Assembly: GCA_023213315.1 (NCBI GenBank)
Contig: JAKCPI010004386.1
Coordinates: 62,001-126,000 of the forward strand
Origin: Euborellia annulipes
Lineage: Eukaryota > Arthropoda > Insecta > Dermaptera > Anisolabididae
Reading direction: 5' to 3'
DNA: 64,000 nt
Part shown: positions 21,096 through 32,298 of the stretch, one piece after another
How positions within the stretch are numbered: the stretch's first letter is position 1
Layout of the letters: each line of letters begins with the position of its first letter
Program-made: the position numbers and the translations under genes
Notes under the pieces: model-generated
What the model saw: only the letters and a program-made list of their open reading frames with translations
Databases searched by the model: none
What the model was told of the DNA's origin: nothing

Positions 21096-21600
21096 CATTA
21101 GACACAATTTTATAACAAAAAATAAAGATATGTGCGGTTAATCACATCAAAATCTTTTTCTATATCCCAAAAAGAAGATAAAATTTAATAATCAAGTTGT
21201 TAAAAACAACATAATTTTCTTTTTCGTTTTTTTTTTTTAATTTAATTAAAATGAAATGAAAGAGGATATCCCCCCCCATATAATTATTAAAAGATAAAAT
21301 TTTGTTTGATGTTTTTAAAAGTTAAAGATTAATTAACAAACTTTTTATTTGAAACAAAAAAAAAAAAAAAATTAAATTTTATTAAATTTTATTTATTTAT
21401 TTATTTTTCAATTATTTTTCTTTTTCGTGTCAAAAAATGTCTTCTCTTTTTTTTTTTTTTTTTTTTTTTAATTAACAAAGAATGACGTCATCATCGTATT
21501 TCTTAAGAACTTTTAATAGCTCAGAAATTGATTATGGTTTTCCCTTTTGAACACAAGTAATATTCTGGATGAAATTTTAACTAAAGAAAAGTTTAACGCT
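21096..21600. other. AT-rich non-coding stretch
   Basis: Long A and T runs (for example 21451-21469) and one TGACGTCA word near 21484. No gene is seen. Confidence 0.5.
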
Positions 21601-21632
21601 GACGTTTCGCTTTTGCTGAAGACCATATTCAG
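21601..21632 (-). ncRNA. decayed hammerhead-like motif
   Basis: Minus strand reads CTGAATA ... GCGAAACGTC. The invariant G of CUGANGA is T, so it is a relic of the same motif family. Confidence 0.35.
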
Positions 21633-21707
21633 AATTATGAATTGATGTTTTGAATAGCTCTGAAGAATGCGTTTAAGTGTTTTTTAGCGCCCAAAGTGAA
21701 TCCAGAT

Positions 21708-21757
21708 AGTACAGTACGTCTTATGTAAGTCCATAAGACGTACTATGCTATCTGAGC
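21708..21757. repeat. hairpin, arms about 22 bp
   Basis: AGATAGTACAGTACGTCTTA pairs with TAAGACGTACTATGCTATCT around a 10-bp centre. No known element is recognised. Confidence 0.7.
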
Positions 21758-21959
21758 TAAATATTTATGTTCTTCTTTATCATTTTGTATCTCAATTGAA
21801 GATATGTGAATAATATTGTATCTTAATCCTTAGTGAATTAGCTAAAAAAAAAACTCCACTTGGGGCACTTTGTCAAAAAATATTTGGGGCAGTTTGTCGA
21901 GTGGATAAATAGGCATGGAAGATTGGATGATAGGATGTCATATGTTTGGTCTGCGGTGA

Positions 21960-22091
21960 CCAATTTCAAAGCAGTGCTCCAAAGAAGTATGGGTCCAATG
22001 CACTAAGTGCAAATACTGGACACATGAAAAAGGAAGTGGCTCAGTCTTCTACGTATGCGACAATAGTGAAGAAGATCACTTGATTTTATGA
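21960..22091 (+). pseudogene. C-terminal Cys finger of a transposon protein, remnant
   Basis: A 43-codon open stretch ending at TGA (22089-22091) contains EVWVQCTKCKYWTHEKG followed by VFYVCDNS. The pattern W-x-Q-C-x2-C-x2-W-x-H-E then Y-x-C-D-x-C is the C-terminal finger typical of pogo/jerky-like DDE transposases. The last Cys is Ser here. A stop (21957-21959) precedes it and no start or catalytic domain is seen, so this is a fragment. Motifs like GGGGCACTTTGTCA at 21858 and 22477 flank it on both sides. The family call is by pattern only. Confidence 0.5.
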
Positions 22092-22119
22092 TTAATGGAA
22101 AAATGTAATAAAAAAAATA

Positions 22120-22316
22120 ATTAAATGTTTATGCTAAATTCATATATCCGATTAAATAAGGTGTGCCGCCGGGAGTCGAACCACGGATCCCCGATTTGTA
22201 CCCAGAGTGTACTATAATCCTCACTTGCACTCTGAGTACAAATCGGAGGATCCTGGTTCGACTCCGCGGCACACCTATTTTTTCGGATATATGAATTAAT
22301 AAATATTTAATTGTAT
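22120..22316. repeat. tRNA-like palindrome, arms about 90 bp
   Basis: The left arm (22120-22209) mirrors the right arm (22228-22316). The right arm reads like a tRNA 3' half, with B box GGTTCGACTCC and an acceptor-like GCGGCACACCT, and the left arm supplies the matching AGGTGTGCCGC. Both arms lie within AT-rich tips (ATTCATATATCCG / CGGATATATGAAT). It could form one long hairpin; origin unknown. Confidence 0.8.
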
Positions 22317-23394
22317 AAATTTCGCGACTCATATACGCGATATAACAGTTATATAATATCTTAAATATTATATATAATTTCTTATTATTAAAAAATAATT
22401 GTTTATGCCTAAACTTTTTTTCCTTTTAAATTGCATTTGACAAAGTACCCACTACCCTGTGACAAAGTACCGTTCTTCGGGGCACTTTGTCACATTATAG
22501 GTACTTCGGGAAAAATTAATTAATCCATACTTAGACCTTTGCAAGAAAAGCTGATTAATTTTCGAAAACTTGCACCAGGGTATGCACTATTTATTTAGGG
22601 CCTATTTGTTTTGGCTCAAACACTTACCAATATCTGGTAAAAAAAAATAAAATGTATATAAAACCCCTCTCTCCAACGTCATAACTTTCGCTTACAAATG
22701 CTTATTCCAGTTGGAAGCTGTATATTTTTTTTTTTTTTTTTTTTTATTAACTCAATTGATAAGAAAGTTAATGAATGAAGTTTATATATATATATAGAGA
22801 GATAATTAAACTTTAGTTTCTGATTTTAAAGTGCAATAAAATGTACCACATAACCCCTCCTCTTTTGTAAATTATTTATAATCATAATTTAATGTTATGA
22901 CTATGGCGATTAAAATTTATCACCCAATTTTCCGGCCTTAAACTCTTTCTTCTTTCTCTCCCTAAGAATTGCAGTATAGGGAATTAATAATAAAAGCAAA
23001 GTACTTTTCTTTTTTTTTTTCTTCTATATATGGACAACAACAACAACAAGCCGGAAGTGGTGTTAAGTCAAAAAAGAATCGAACCGACTCAGGCCTGGAT
23101 GGATGTCTACACGGTGATTAGAAACCATCTTGAATGACTATTATTAAAGTCAATTCCCGAAAACAGATGTCTCTATTTGGCTGAAGGATAAATAATGCAT
23201 TAACCTTTTTTTTTTTTTTCCTTCTAAAGATAATTAGATGAGCTTCTTCTTCTTATATGGAGCTTATAATTAGGGTACGGTTAAAAAAAAAAAAATAAAT
23301 AAATTTTAGCAAGTTATTAATAATAAAATAAATAAGTATGGAGACGTTGAAATAATAATGATTATTATTTTTAAATTAAAAAAACGTCAAAGAA
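22317..23394. other. non-coding stretch
   Basis: Holds repeated ACAAAGTACC words (22441, 22462) and GGGGCACTTTGTCAC (22478), T runs near 22730, and an AAC run near 23037. The GC-balanced patch 23040-23160 is not recognised and shows no domain. Confidence 0.45.
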
Positions 23395-23885
23395 GTAGTT
23401 AGGGCCATTGCGGCACAGCACTAAAAATCATTGTGTGTCTTTATGAAACCACGATGCAAGTGAAACTTTTTTTTTTCGGATCGTAGGCGTTTAACTGAAA
23501 ATTTTCAGAAAATTATTCAATTAAGGGTATTAAAATCGCGTTTTTAATCTTAACTTAATAATTGGAAAATGGGAAATCAATAGACGCATGTTAAAAACTG
23601 AGAACAATATATATTTAGTAATTTGAATCATTTTAAATTATTTTAAAAATTATATTTTATCAATTTAAAAATTGAATTATTAAATCTCACAATTATTTTT
23701 TTACAATTCGTCATATAAATATTAAATTTCAACTTTCCTATTTTTGTCTTCTCGACTTATGACGTCATGGCTTGTAGCGTCATGTCCTTTGACGTCACTG
23801 CTAGTAAAGCGATATGCTGATAGAAAAGCGAAAAAATTTGAGAGGATCAAATAAAAGTTTCACTTTTAAAATATATATGTACACT
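23395..23885 (-). repeat. dispersed repeat G, copy 1 (empty hAT site)
   Basis: Inverted copy of 32285-33030: ATTGTGTGTCTTTATGAAAC, CCACGATGCAAGTGAAAC, AATCTCACAATTATT and three TGACGTCA-like words (23759-23805). It lacks the hAT MITE present in the other copy and so shows the pre-insertion site near 23577-23590. Confidence 0.7.
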
Positions 23886-23981
23886 ACTGTAAAAAAAAAC
23901 TCTATTCTCTAAAAACAGAGGTTAAAATTTAAAATCAACAAATGAGTGTTAAAAATTAAAGCTTTTGTGGTTTAAAATATT

Positions 23982-24079
23982 ATTATTATTAGGAGAATTT
24001 TTAATTATAGACCACATTTTTGTATTAAATATTTAATACAAAAATGTGGTCTATAATTAAAAATTCTCCTAATAATAAT
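23982..24079. repeat. perfect palindrome, arms about 49 bp
   Basis: ATTATTATTAGGAGAATTTT ... ATTAAATAT is followed at once by its exact complement to AATAATAAT. There is no spacer and no mismatch was seen. Such a structure is rarely stable unless recent, or it arises as an assembly hairpin artefact. Confidence 0.9.
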
Positions 24080-25618
24080 GAATGTTAAAAAGTCTAACAA
24101 AGCGTTAAACACAGACAGAAAGACGGACATTTTTGAATTATTGTATATATTATAACCTTCAAAGCCCTAAGAGCCCGTTTCGCAATCCCTTCCTCTAATG
24201 ACTCTGGACCCCAAAATCTTAATAAGGTCACACGGATATTAAATTTTTATTATATTTTATTATATTTATTATTATGCAATTATTTAATTTTAATTTAATT
24301 TTTTATATAAACAAGTTTAATTTATTTAAAATTATTTAATCATGTCAACAATCCTAATTAGTTGAAAAATCTCTATTATTTAAATTTTATTGTTATAATA
24401 TAAAATTATTATTATTAATTAGTTTTATAAACAAATAGAGGTTAATTGTCTCCCAGCCGTCAAGGCAGACGCATCGCCTCCCCAAATAGCCCTTGTTTTT
24501 AATATATTATTGAAAAGTTTATTATGAGGCTATGCCTCCCCCAAGCACCCTGATAGTGAGGTGACTCTCCTCAATCCTCTCCCTGGACCATTATCCAGAG
24601 GACGATGCTATGCATCTCAAACGAATGCTGGTTGCTCGCAAATCGACTACCATTGGCCATGGGCCCTTGAAAAGAGCCGGTACGAGTTCTTCCTGGACCA
24701 ACCGGAGGCTGCGACTTCAATCAACCATCATCAGCTTCAGATGAGTCAATTCTTATGTTTTTCCCCCTTATCCCCTTTAATTAACGTAAACTAAACTTGG
24801 ATATAATAAACTATAAACTAATTTTTTTTCTCTAAATATAATTTATTAAATAGACTCTGAAACTACTTGGTAGATTTTCAAGTCTTTTTTTTTTATTAGA
24901 TAACTTTACTACAATTTTAGGGAAAACTTATTTAAGGAGGTCTAGAGCTAAAAAAAAATTCTTTTTTTAGTAATTAACTTGACGGAAAACCACAAAATGT
25001 GGGAAAGTATTATAATCATACAAAATCCAACTCGCCCAAATTTTTTACAAATCAAAACTTCCCCGTTAATTAAGAAGAGGTAAGTTTTGTAACTTTGTTG
25101 CCTAATTTATTTATTTTTAATTTTAATTCAAATCTAAACTCAAATATACAAAATTTAATTTAGATTTCATAACTTGATTATTATTACATTATATAGAGAA
25201 AGAAATTCTTTCTCTTTCTAACAAGTGTGTATATTAAAAGATTATATAATCAGCATAAGTTTTAACCAAAAGTCAAAATGAGATTGTAAAAGGAGACGAA
25301 AGTAAATTAAAAATTAAGTAAATCAGAATTAATATTACTTAATTTAAATTAGTTAAAAGTTATTTGAGAAGGGTTGAAGCGAGAGTTTGCTTTTTCTCTC
25401 TCTTTTCAACTTTAACAAAGACTCTCTGAATGTTTGAGTTGAATTAAAGTTGAATTAAGTTTTACGGGAGGAGAGAGAGAGAGAGAGAGAGGCTCAATAA
25501 TAATGATGGCTGCGCCAGGGGAGAGAGCGAAAAGGAAAAAGAAAATGAGAGAAAAAAAAAAATTGATTACAAAAACAAAAAAAAATTAAATGACGTATTA
25601 CTTACTTTTTTTTTAATT
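24080..25618. other. AT-rich stretch with one GC-rich patch
   Basis: Mostly AT-rich, with a Helitron-like module (CTCTGAAACTACTTGGTAGA) at 24856 and a GA run at 25471-25492. The patch at 24440-24790 is treated separately. No other gene is seen. Confidence 0.5.
24440..24790 (+). other. GC-richer patch, unidentified
   Basis: Base composition rises clearly above the surroundings. An open frame (24561-24794, 77 codons) contains SQIDYHWPWALEKSRYEFF and matches no family I know. The opposite strand has a 40-codon open stretch (RSLRLVQEELVPALFKGPWP) with no better support. It may be a captured exon, an old retroelement piece or a regulatory block. Confidence 0.25.
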
Positions 25619-25720
25619 GCAAGATTTTAATGGAAATACACGTTTTGAGTGTTTTGTGTTAGTGTCTGGTCATAGAACAAAAAGTTTGAAATTTTATATT
25701 TAAGTAAGGTATCTTACTGA
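25619..25720 (-). mobile_element. family F fragment
   Basis: AAGATTTTAATGGAAATACA, CGTTTTGAG and TTGAAATTTTATATTTAAGT match the distal F body in minus orientation. Confidence 0.55.
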
Positions 25721-25756
25721 CAAGTAAAAATTTCGTCTGTCACGAAGATCCTCTTA

Positions 25757-26135
25757 GAATATAGGATTTTACCACAATAGCCCTCAGGCAACTCTACGAG
25801 GAGAGGGAGTTGCTGTGACACCCCGTCTTGTGGAAGGGACGTAAAGAAGGTTCCCCTCTCAGTGATGAAAGGAGTCGGTGCTGAGGGAGTCCCTCCTCAA
25901 CTAGGACATCCTCCATAGCTTAGAAGAGGTTGGATATAAGGACCCGGTTGAAACCAGAAATAAGGATTAGTTCACTAGCTAGAGACGAAAGCAGGAAGAG
26001 TAGTTAGAGATAGGAAATGATGTAACTTCACGGGGTGCCGGTAGGGGGTTTGAGGTCTGTGTCTTCGTACACAAAAGCACCTCGGGCAAATAAACGGGGA
26101 ACCCGATAGGAATTTCAAATAAATAAATAAATAAA
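25757..26135 (+). mobile_element. SINE-A, 5' truncated
   Basis: Starts inside the body (GGATTTTACCACAATAGCCC) and has a complete 3' end: hairpin (GTGTCTTCGTACACAAAAGC), AATAAACGGGG and an AAAT repeat tail. The tRNA head is missing, as expected from incomplete reverse transcription. It lies between two family F pieces. Confidence 0.85.
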
Positions 26136-26187
26136 ACAAAACCCCAAAAGACAACACATTACAAAACACAAACAAAACATTACATGT

Positions 26188-26641
26188 TCAATCTCGCTAT
26201 ATCTCAAGAACCAAAAGAGCTAGGAGTTTGAAATTTTATATATAAGTTAGGTATATCTCTGGAACGTGACACAAAATATTTGAACAAAATTGGGCAAATC
26301 AAGCATTTAAGTTTTTAAATGTGATAGTACTAGTACTTTACTGATGTACTTTTTCAGTTTTTTGCGATTTTCTCAAAATTCACTTTAACGATTTTGATTA
26401 AAATTCATAAATAAATTATTTTTTTGGATATTCTTTAAAATGTATATTCTCATTTTGTTCTAAAAATTGTTGAAGCCTTTACTCTTGTACTTGTATGTTA
26501 AAAAATTTTACATCTTCAATTACTGTCGGAAACTAAATATATTAAAACACAAAATCTGGTGTGATAAGCACAGAACACAACATTCATTACCTAAGGTGAG
26601 AGAAATTTGTGCAGTGACCAGTCACACCAGATTTTTTTTTG
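26188..26641 (-). mobile_element. family F repeat with hairpin
   Basis: Minus-strand body (AAGAACCAAAAGAGCTAGGA; GTGATAGTACTAGTACTTTA) runs into a full hairpin at 26551-26637 (AAAATCTGGTGTGATAAGC ... CAGTCACACCAGATTTT). Confidence 0.78.
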
Positions 26642-26953
26642 GTTTCCTCTACTCAGATACTCTAGTGTCATAGACGTATTATAATTTCCCTTAATTAATG
26701 TTTTAAATGGGCAACAATTAAATGTCAGAGTAGCTGGACAAAGGAGAAAAAGGATAATTACTATAATTCATATATGCATCATGAAATGTCATGTCATATC
26801 TGTCTGTCTGTCTCTCCTAAGGCGGAATGAATGAATGAATGATGAATATGAATGAAATGAAGGTGTAATAATTATAATATAAAAAAAAATTCAAAAAATC
26901 ACATATAAATCAATCAACGAAAAGTTTAAAATATTCTTTTTATTTTTGTAAAG

Positions 26954-27060
26954 AAAAAAATCTGGTGTGACTGTCGCACACTCTTACCTTCGGTAATCGA
27001 AAGTTGTGTTCTGTGCTTGTCACACCAGATTTTTCGTGTTGACATATATTTGTAATATTC
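26954..27060 (+). mobile_element. family F hairpin, solitary
   Basis: A hairpin (26954-27034) followed by only about 25 bp of F body (GTGTTGACATATATTTG). It suggests the hairpin end alone can be propagated or retained. Confidence 0.72.
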
Positions 27061-27127
27061 TGGAATTCACGATTTAATAGATACTCTTTGTCTGATGTGA
27101 TTGAAATTTCTTGAAATACTTGCGACA

Positions 27128-27516
27128 TAGGTACTTGGCTTATGTATAAAATTTGAGTATCGAGAGTTTTTTCGTTTTTGAGTAATTCCCATTAACCCAC
27201 ATTCTTTGATATTTCACTTGAAATCAATTTAATTTATTGTGAAAAAATCTTAAATTTCAAGAAGATCGATTCCAGTTAAAATATCAAAACATAATGTTTA
27301 TGTAAATTTCTCTGAAAGAGATTTTATTGCTTTTTAATGTCTGTTTTATTGCTTTTCTTGAAATTGCCATTAAAAGGAGGCGATTCCCTTTTAGCTCGAA
27401 TTTGACGTCATTTTCACTATCATTTGAATGAATTTCAACTGAAATATTAAAAATTAAATAACTCAATAAGGAAAGAACTCTCGATACTCAAATTTTATAC
27501 TTTAGCTAAGTATTCA
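27128..27516. mobile_element. TIR element, arms about 90 bp
   Basis: TACTTGGCTTATGTATAAAA (27131 on) and the complement of its partner ending at about 27514 share AAATTTGAGTATCGAGAG and further inward matches to about 27225. The 200-bp middle is unique, with no transposase. Flanking TA is possible but not certain. Confidence 0.7.
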
Positions 27517-27575
27517 TGTCCCAAGCATGGGCAGGAATTTCATTTCAATCGACCAAAATTTATTATTAATTTGAC

Positions 27576-28046
27576 GGGGGCTCGCTGGTGTAGTGGGCTA
27601 AGGTGTCGGCTTCTACAAAGAAGATCCATGTTCAAATCCTGGGAGTGTGGGATTTTTTCAATAAACAAAAATATTTATTTAATGTAAACAAATCCTCAAG
27701 CAGGCACTGGATTGGAATATCAGATCTCACGACAATAGTCCCCAGGCAACTCTACGAAGAGAATTGCTGTGACATCCCGTCCTGTGGAAGGGACGTTAAG
27801 AAGGTTCCCTCTCAGTGATGCATTCTTCGAAAGGAGTGCTGAGGGAGTCCCTCCTCAAACTAGGGCATCCTCCTTAGCATAGAAGAGTTTGGATAAAAGG
27901 AACCAGAAATAAAGATTAGTTCACGAAAGTAGGAGGAGTTAGAGATAGGAAATAATGTAATTTCACGGGGTGCCTGGTTTGAGGTGTGTGTCTTCGAGCA
28001 CGTATCACCTCGGCCAAATAAAGATAGAAATTTCAAATAATAAAAA
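27576..28046 (+). mobile_element. SINE-A, full length
   Basis: Head with A box (CTGGTGTAGTGGGCTA) and B box (TGTTCAAATCC), then AATAAATATT-type linker, body, 3' hairpin (GTGTCTTCGAGCACGTATCA) and a short AAT tail. One of the copies best suited to define the family. Confidence 0.88.
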
Positions 28047-28969
28047 CGTGAAATACATCACAAATTTTATTTCAATGTTTCACCGTATTCAACAAAAAAT
28101 TAAACCACCTGAGTAGTTGCTTGGCTCGCCTAAGGTGGGCTAGTATTAAATAAATTATTTAATCTATTCTCAACGAATAAAAGGAGAAGGTAGAATCGAT
28201 CAAACGCTATTTCTCTAACTATACGATCAATTACCCTTAATTTACCCAAAATGATGTGTTAATGGCCACCTCCCCCCACATACACTCTTGTGGAAATAAA
28301 AAAAAAAAAAAAAAAAAAACATTAGACTGACAGAGAGACAGACAGACAGACACCTTTGAGGGTTGTCATTGTGTGATGGCTATCATTTCAGGTCAGTTGA
28401 CTTCTTTCTTTTTCTTGTTTCCGGTCATTGGCCCAATTGGCCTGTCATTAGAAGAATTTTTCATCCCCTTTTTATTAAGACAGGTAGAGAGAAAGGTTAA
28501 TTTGATTTCAAAAAACAAAAAAAAACACCCACCAGCTTTTTAATCACAAGTCCCGATGATGATGATGATGATGTAATAAAAATGTCTACCAGGAAGATCA
28601 GGACAAATCTTTTCCGAGTTTTAAGGCAAATAAATTCAAATAAAAAAAAAAATTAAAATTTAATATTATATATGATTAATTATTGTATAATAATTGTGAG
28701 ATTTAATTCCAAACTTTATCACGTATTAATTTCAAAACTACTTGACGAATTTTTATGGTTTTTTTTTTTTATTAAATCTTTAGAGAATTTTAAAAGTGAG
28801 ATTTAAAGCTTCGTTTAATTTAGTAAAATACTGTAAAATAAAACCAAGAAGGAAAAAGACTAGAGATAGAAACTAATTGTTCAAAAAAATGTGTTCGGAT
28901 AGTCACATGAAAATCTTATAATATTAATTTATCTGAAATTGTTAAAGCAACATAATAGCAACTTGATTT
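28047..28969. other. non-coding stretch
   Basis: An A run at 28300-28319, GAC/AGACAG run near 28330-28350, GAT run near 28556-28573, and a minus-oriented Helitron-like module near 28740. No gene. Confidence 0.5.
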
Positions 28970-29190
28970 CCCCCTCCCTGTGGCCGAGAGGTTAAAGGTG
29001 TTGACAAATATCAATTTTGATAACCCAAAAGCCAAGGGGAGTGGGTTCGGACCCCGACCAGTCCTATGAATATTTTTTTAAACAATTTGAATACCAAATG
29101 GTATAAATAAATGTTCTTTCAATCGTAATTAAAATATTTGTGTATCGTTTAAAGTACGACGTATATATGGCCTAAGATGCCGTAAAGAAT
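28970..29190 (+). mobile_element. SINE-C, Leu/Ser-type tRNA head
   Basis: GTGGCCGAGAGGTTAAAGGT is a Leu/Ser-class A box and GGGTTCGGACCCC a B box, with a long variable arm between. The 3' part (ATACCAAATGGTATAAATAA, TATGGCCTAAGATGCCG) matches the SINE-B tail. So different tRNA heads share one tail here. Confidence 0.65.
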
Positions 29191-29473
29191 TAAAAAAAAT
29201 TGCAATTAATTTTTTGGAAAACTCATTTTTTTAGAAGGTGTTAATTATTTAAGAAACCACTTAAAAAAAAAAAAAAACATTGAAATATGTTTCTACCTTG
29301 GAAAGATGTACCAAATTTGAGAAAAAATTTTCTATTATAATCTTATGGAGAGCGAATGTCGAAATACATATTAAGCTTTGATTTATAATCGCTAAATAAA
29401 TTAGGGAGATATTCAATATAGACTATATTTTTGATTGTTTTTTAAGAATTTGTACTTGAGCGTGGCTTGGAGA

Positions 29474-29508
<35 letters not shown>

Positions 29509-30646
29509 CATTAAAACAATTAACCGAGTGTTTTAATTTTAATTTATAAATTATAATTTTTAAAAGCTTTTAATTTTCATTATATTTCTCCCTCAAATAT
29601 ACTTTCTTGGATAAATTTTGGCTTATTATTTTGTTTCGGTCTTTCTTTTTGAGCCAATAATTAGAACACAAAAACACTCTACTTTTGGTACTTCTCTCAT
29701 TACCAACTGCGGTTAGTGGTGCAAACGATTCTTTAATTTTTTGCGTCTTTGAAAAATTAAATAAATGAGTTTTTTCAAAATTAAAATCTTTCATCCCATA
29801 AAAATTCGTTAAGTAGTTGCAGAGGCATAATTTATAATCAATTTTTATGTAAATAAGTAAAAATATGAGTAAGAAAAAAAAAGATTAAAATTAAAACAAA
29901 TAAATCTCGCAATTATTATTCTATAATTAATCCTATAAAATAAATTTTAATTAAAAAATATTTTTCTTTGACGTCATTACTGTTAAGTATTTTAATTCTT
30001 CTTCATATAATATATATATTTTTTTGTTATATATTCATTAAAATGAATAATGAATATATAATCGAAATAAAAAAAAATTTGGTGATAATAAATTATATCT
30101 AATTTTCATTTGTTTCATTTCAATTCAATTCATTTGGTAAATGGAAGAGAGGAAAAGCCTTTTGATGTTCATTTGCGATAAGAATTATTATTATTATAAT
30201 CTCCCCCCTCCCCCTCCCCGCCGTTCTACTCTTTAACAGTTTGTATTTCAATGCATTTTAAATTTGAATTAATAAATAATAATAAAGTCATTTGCTTGTT
30301 ATAATGATCATCAAAAAAAAAAAAAAAAAACGAGGAAGGAGGGGGGGGGGGGGATTCAACCATTTCAATCAAAGAGGCGAAACTTTTGATTCTCACATTG
30401 TAAATTTAATTAAGTCCTAATAGATGTTATTAATGGTTTCTTTTTTTTTTATTAATAAGAATAAAGAAGATATCAAATTTTGATATCTAATTAAACAAGT
30501 GTTTGTTACAAAAAAAAAAAAATTACAAGTCTATTATAAAAAAAAATTAGGGTAGTGATCCAGGGGTGTTTTTAGGCTATATTTATTTAAGATTTTGCAT
30601 AGGAAACCCTCTTTTTAGGGTCTCGAAAATACAGAATTTCTCTATT
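29191..30646. other. AT-rich non-coding stretch
   Basis: A 28-base A run ends near 29508, and Helitron-like modules lie at 29796-29940. C-rich and G-rich runs lie near 30203 and 30340. Reading frames are low complexity. No gene is seen. Confidence 0.5.
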
Positions 30647-31133
30647 GGTGGGTTCTTTCGTGCACGAATACACACACCTCAAACCCAACCGGCCTCTGGC
30701 CGCAGCCATCTAACGGCACCCCGTGAAATTACATCATTTCCTATCATTAACTCCATCTCCTGCTGATGAACTAATCCTTATTTCTTTTTCCACCTGGCTA
30801 CTTTTATCCAACCTCTTCTTCTATGCTAGTGAGGATGTCCTGGTTTGAGGAGGAACTCCTTCAGCACCGACTCCTTTCGAGGAATGCATCACTGGGAGTG
30901 AACCTTCTTTACTTCCCTTCCACAGGACGGGATGTCACAGCAACTTCCTCTCCTCGTAGATTTGCCTGGGGGCTATTGTGGTGAGATCCAATATTGCAAT
31001 CCAGTACCTGCTTGAAGATTTGTTTATATTAAATAAATATTTTTATTTAATGAAAAAATCCCGTAGACCCAGGTTTTGAACAGAGATCTTTGTAGAAGCG
31101 GACACCCTAGCCCGCTACACCAGCGAGCGCCCT
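30647..31133 (-). mobile_element. SINE-A, nearly full length
   Basis: 3' hairpin (TTCTTTCGTGCACGAATACA) at left, body, and tRNA head at right with GCTACACCAGCGAGCGCCC. The AAT tail is missing. Confidence 0.85.
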
Positions 31134-31146
31134 GCAATATTTGATA

Positions 31147-31409
31147 TATTTATATGATTAATGATAGAATAAAAATTTTGCGATTTAATTTTCCTATATA
31201 ACGTATACTGGACGAATTTTTAATGGGTATTTTTTTTTCAATCTTTATAAAGAGATGATTATATTTTTGAAAAAAAAAAAAAAAACTCATTTAGAGTATT
31301 TAAATTTAATTCTCTTTTAAATAATTAAAATTATTCACCACGTTGATATTAAAAAGAAACTAAAGAAAAGGATTCTGAAAATATTAGCAAAAGCAAGCTA
31401 CGCAGCTAG
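31147..31409 (+). mobile_element. Helitron-like element, about 260 bp
   Basis: Starts with the AATGATAGAATAAAAATTTT module and ACTGGACGAATTTTTAATGG, and ends in a small hairpin AGCTACGCAGCT with CTAG (31406-31409) before T. Both typical ends are present. Confidence 0.55.
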
Positions 31410-31641
31410 TTATAAACTAAAATATAATTTCAATTCATATAAAAAAAAAAAAACGAAATTTAATTTTCAAATCTATAAATTCTAATTTAACTAAATAAAA
31501 AAAAATAAATAAATTTTTAAATAAACGTTGAGAGCGGGAGACAAAAAAAAATTAACATTTGTGTATAAATAAAATTTTTCTCATTCTCATTTATATTCTA
31601 AACAGGAATCTCAAATTAAACAGTTGATTATTATTATTATT
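31410..31641. other. AT-rich spacer
   Basis: Only A/T runs and an ATT run near 31628. Nothing recognised. Confidence 0.5.
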
Positions 31642-31742
31642 ATGCATGTTAATAAGTAAAGAGAAAAATAGAGTGGAGTGGAGGGGTGGAGGGGGAGATG
31701 AATATTGTCACCCCCTCCAACACAAGGGATTTAAGGGTGAAA
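31642..31742. repeat. inverted copy of 33172-33262
   Basis: ATGCATGTTAATAAGTAAAG ... CCAACACAAGGGATTTAAGG is reproduced as its complement at 33172-33262 with few differences. Confidence 0.75.
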
Positions 31743-32212
31743 AAAAAAAAAAGTGTATCGGCGTTTTTATTCGCTGGTGATCGTCACCAGAGGGTAGTAC
31801 GCGGCTTTGCAAGCGAATGGTCTCATCAACATGGACCAAAAAAAAAAAAAAGGAAAGTTCCTTTTTACTTATTCACCAACTGCAAGAAGAGGTCGAGTTG
31901 GTTGCTTCCACCCCCCGCCAACACCCCCACCACCCCTACAAAAGCCGATTACCCTGAATGTCGTCGTCAGGAAGGAGGTGGAGGAGCTCCTCTCCTAAGA
32001 GAATAGAAATAATTGCGTTCGCTCCAGTACTACATCGATTGAATATCTAATCATTATATATACGTGATATATAAAAAATAAAATTAAAAAAACAAAAGAA
32101 AAAGGAAATGAATTCTGTCTTCTCAAAAAAAAATTCCCATTTTATTCTCTTTGAATATTATTTTTGTGAATCAATAATAACAAAGGTCTTTATTTTATTT
32201 TTCTATGTAATA
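31743..32212. other. non-coding stretch
   Basis: A C-rich patch at 31905-31940 gives spurious frames. The part 32135-32212 (TTTATTTTATTTTTCTATGT and flanks) is repeated inverted at 33262-33350, and a short form lies at 34240-34270. Confidence 0.5.
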
Positions 32213-32298
32213 ATAGTGAGTGTAGCGGGCTAGGGTGTCGGATTCTACAAAGAAAATTCATCTTCAAACCCTGGACTTGCAGGATATTTTTATTTTTT
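32213..32298 (+). mobile_element. SINE-A head only
   Basis: GTGTAGCGGGCTAGGGTG to TTCAAACCCTGG, then GGATATTTTTATTTTT. The body is missing. It passes directly into repeat G. Confidence 0.7.

Noticed and set aside
31686..32006. 106-codon open frame
   Set aside because: Driven by A runs (poly-Lys) and a C-rich patch (poly-Pro); part of it is a repeat found inverted at 33172-33262.
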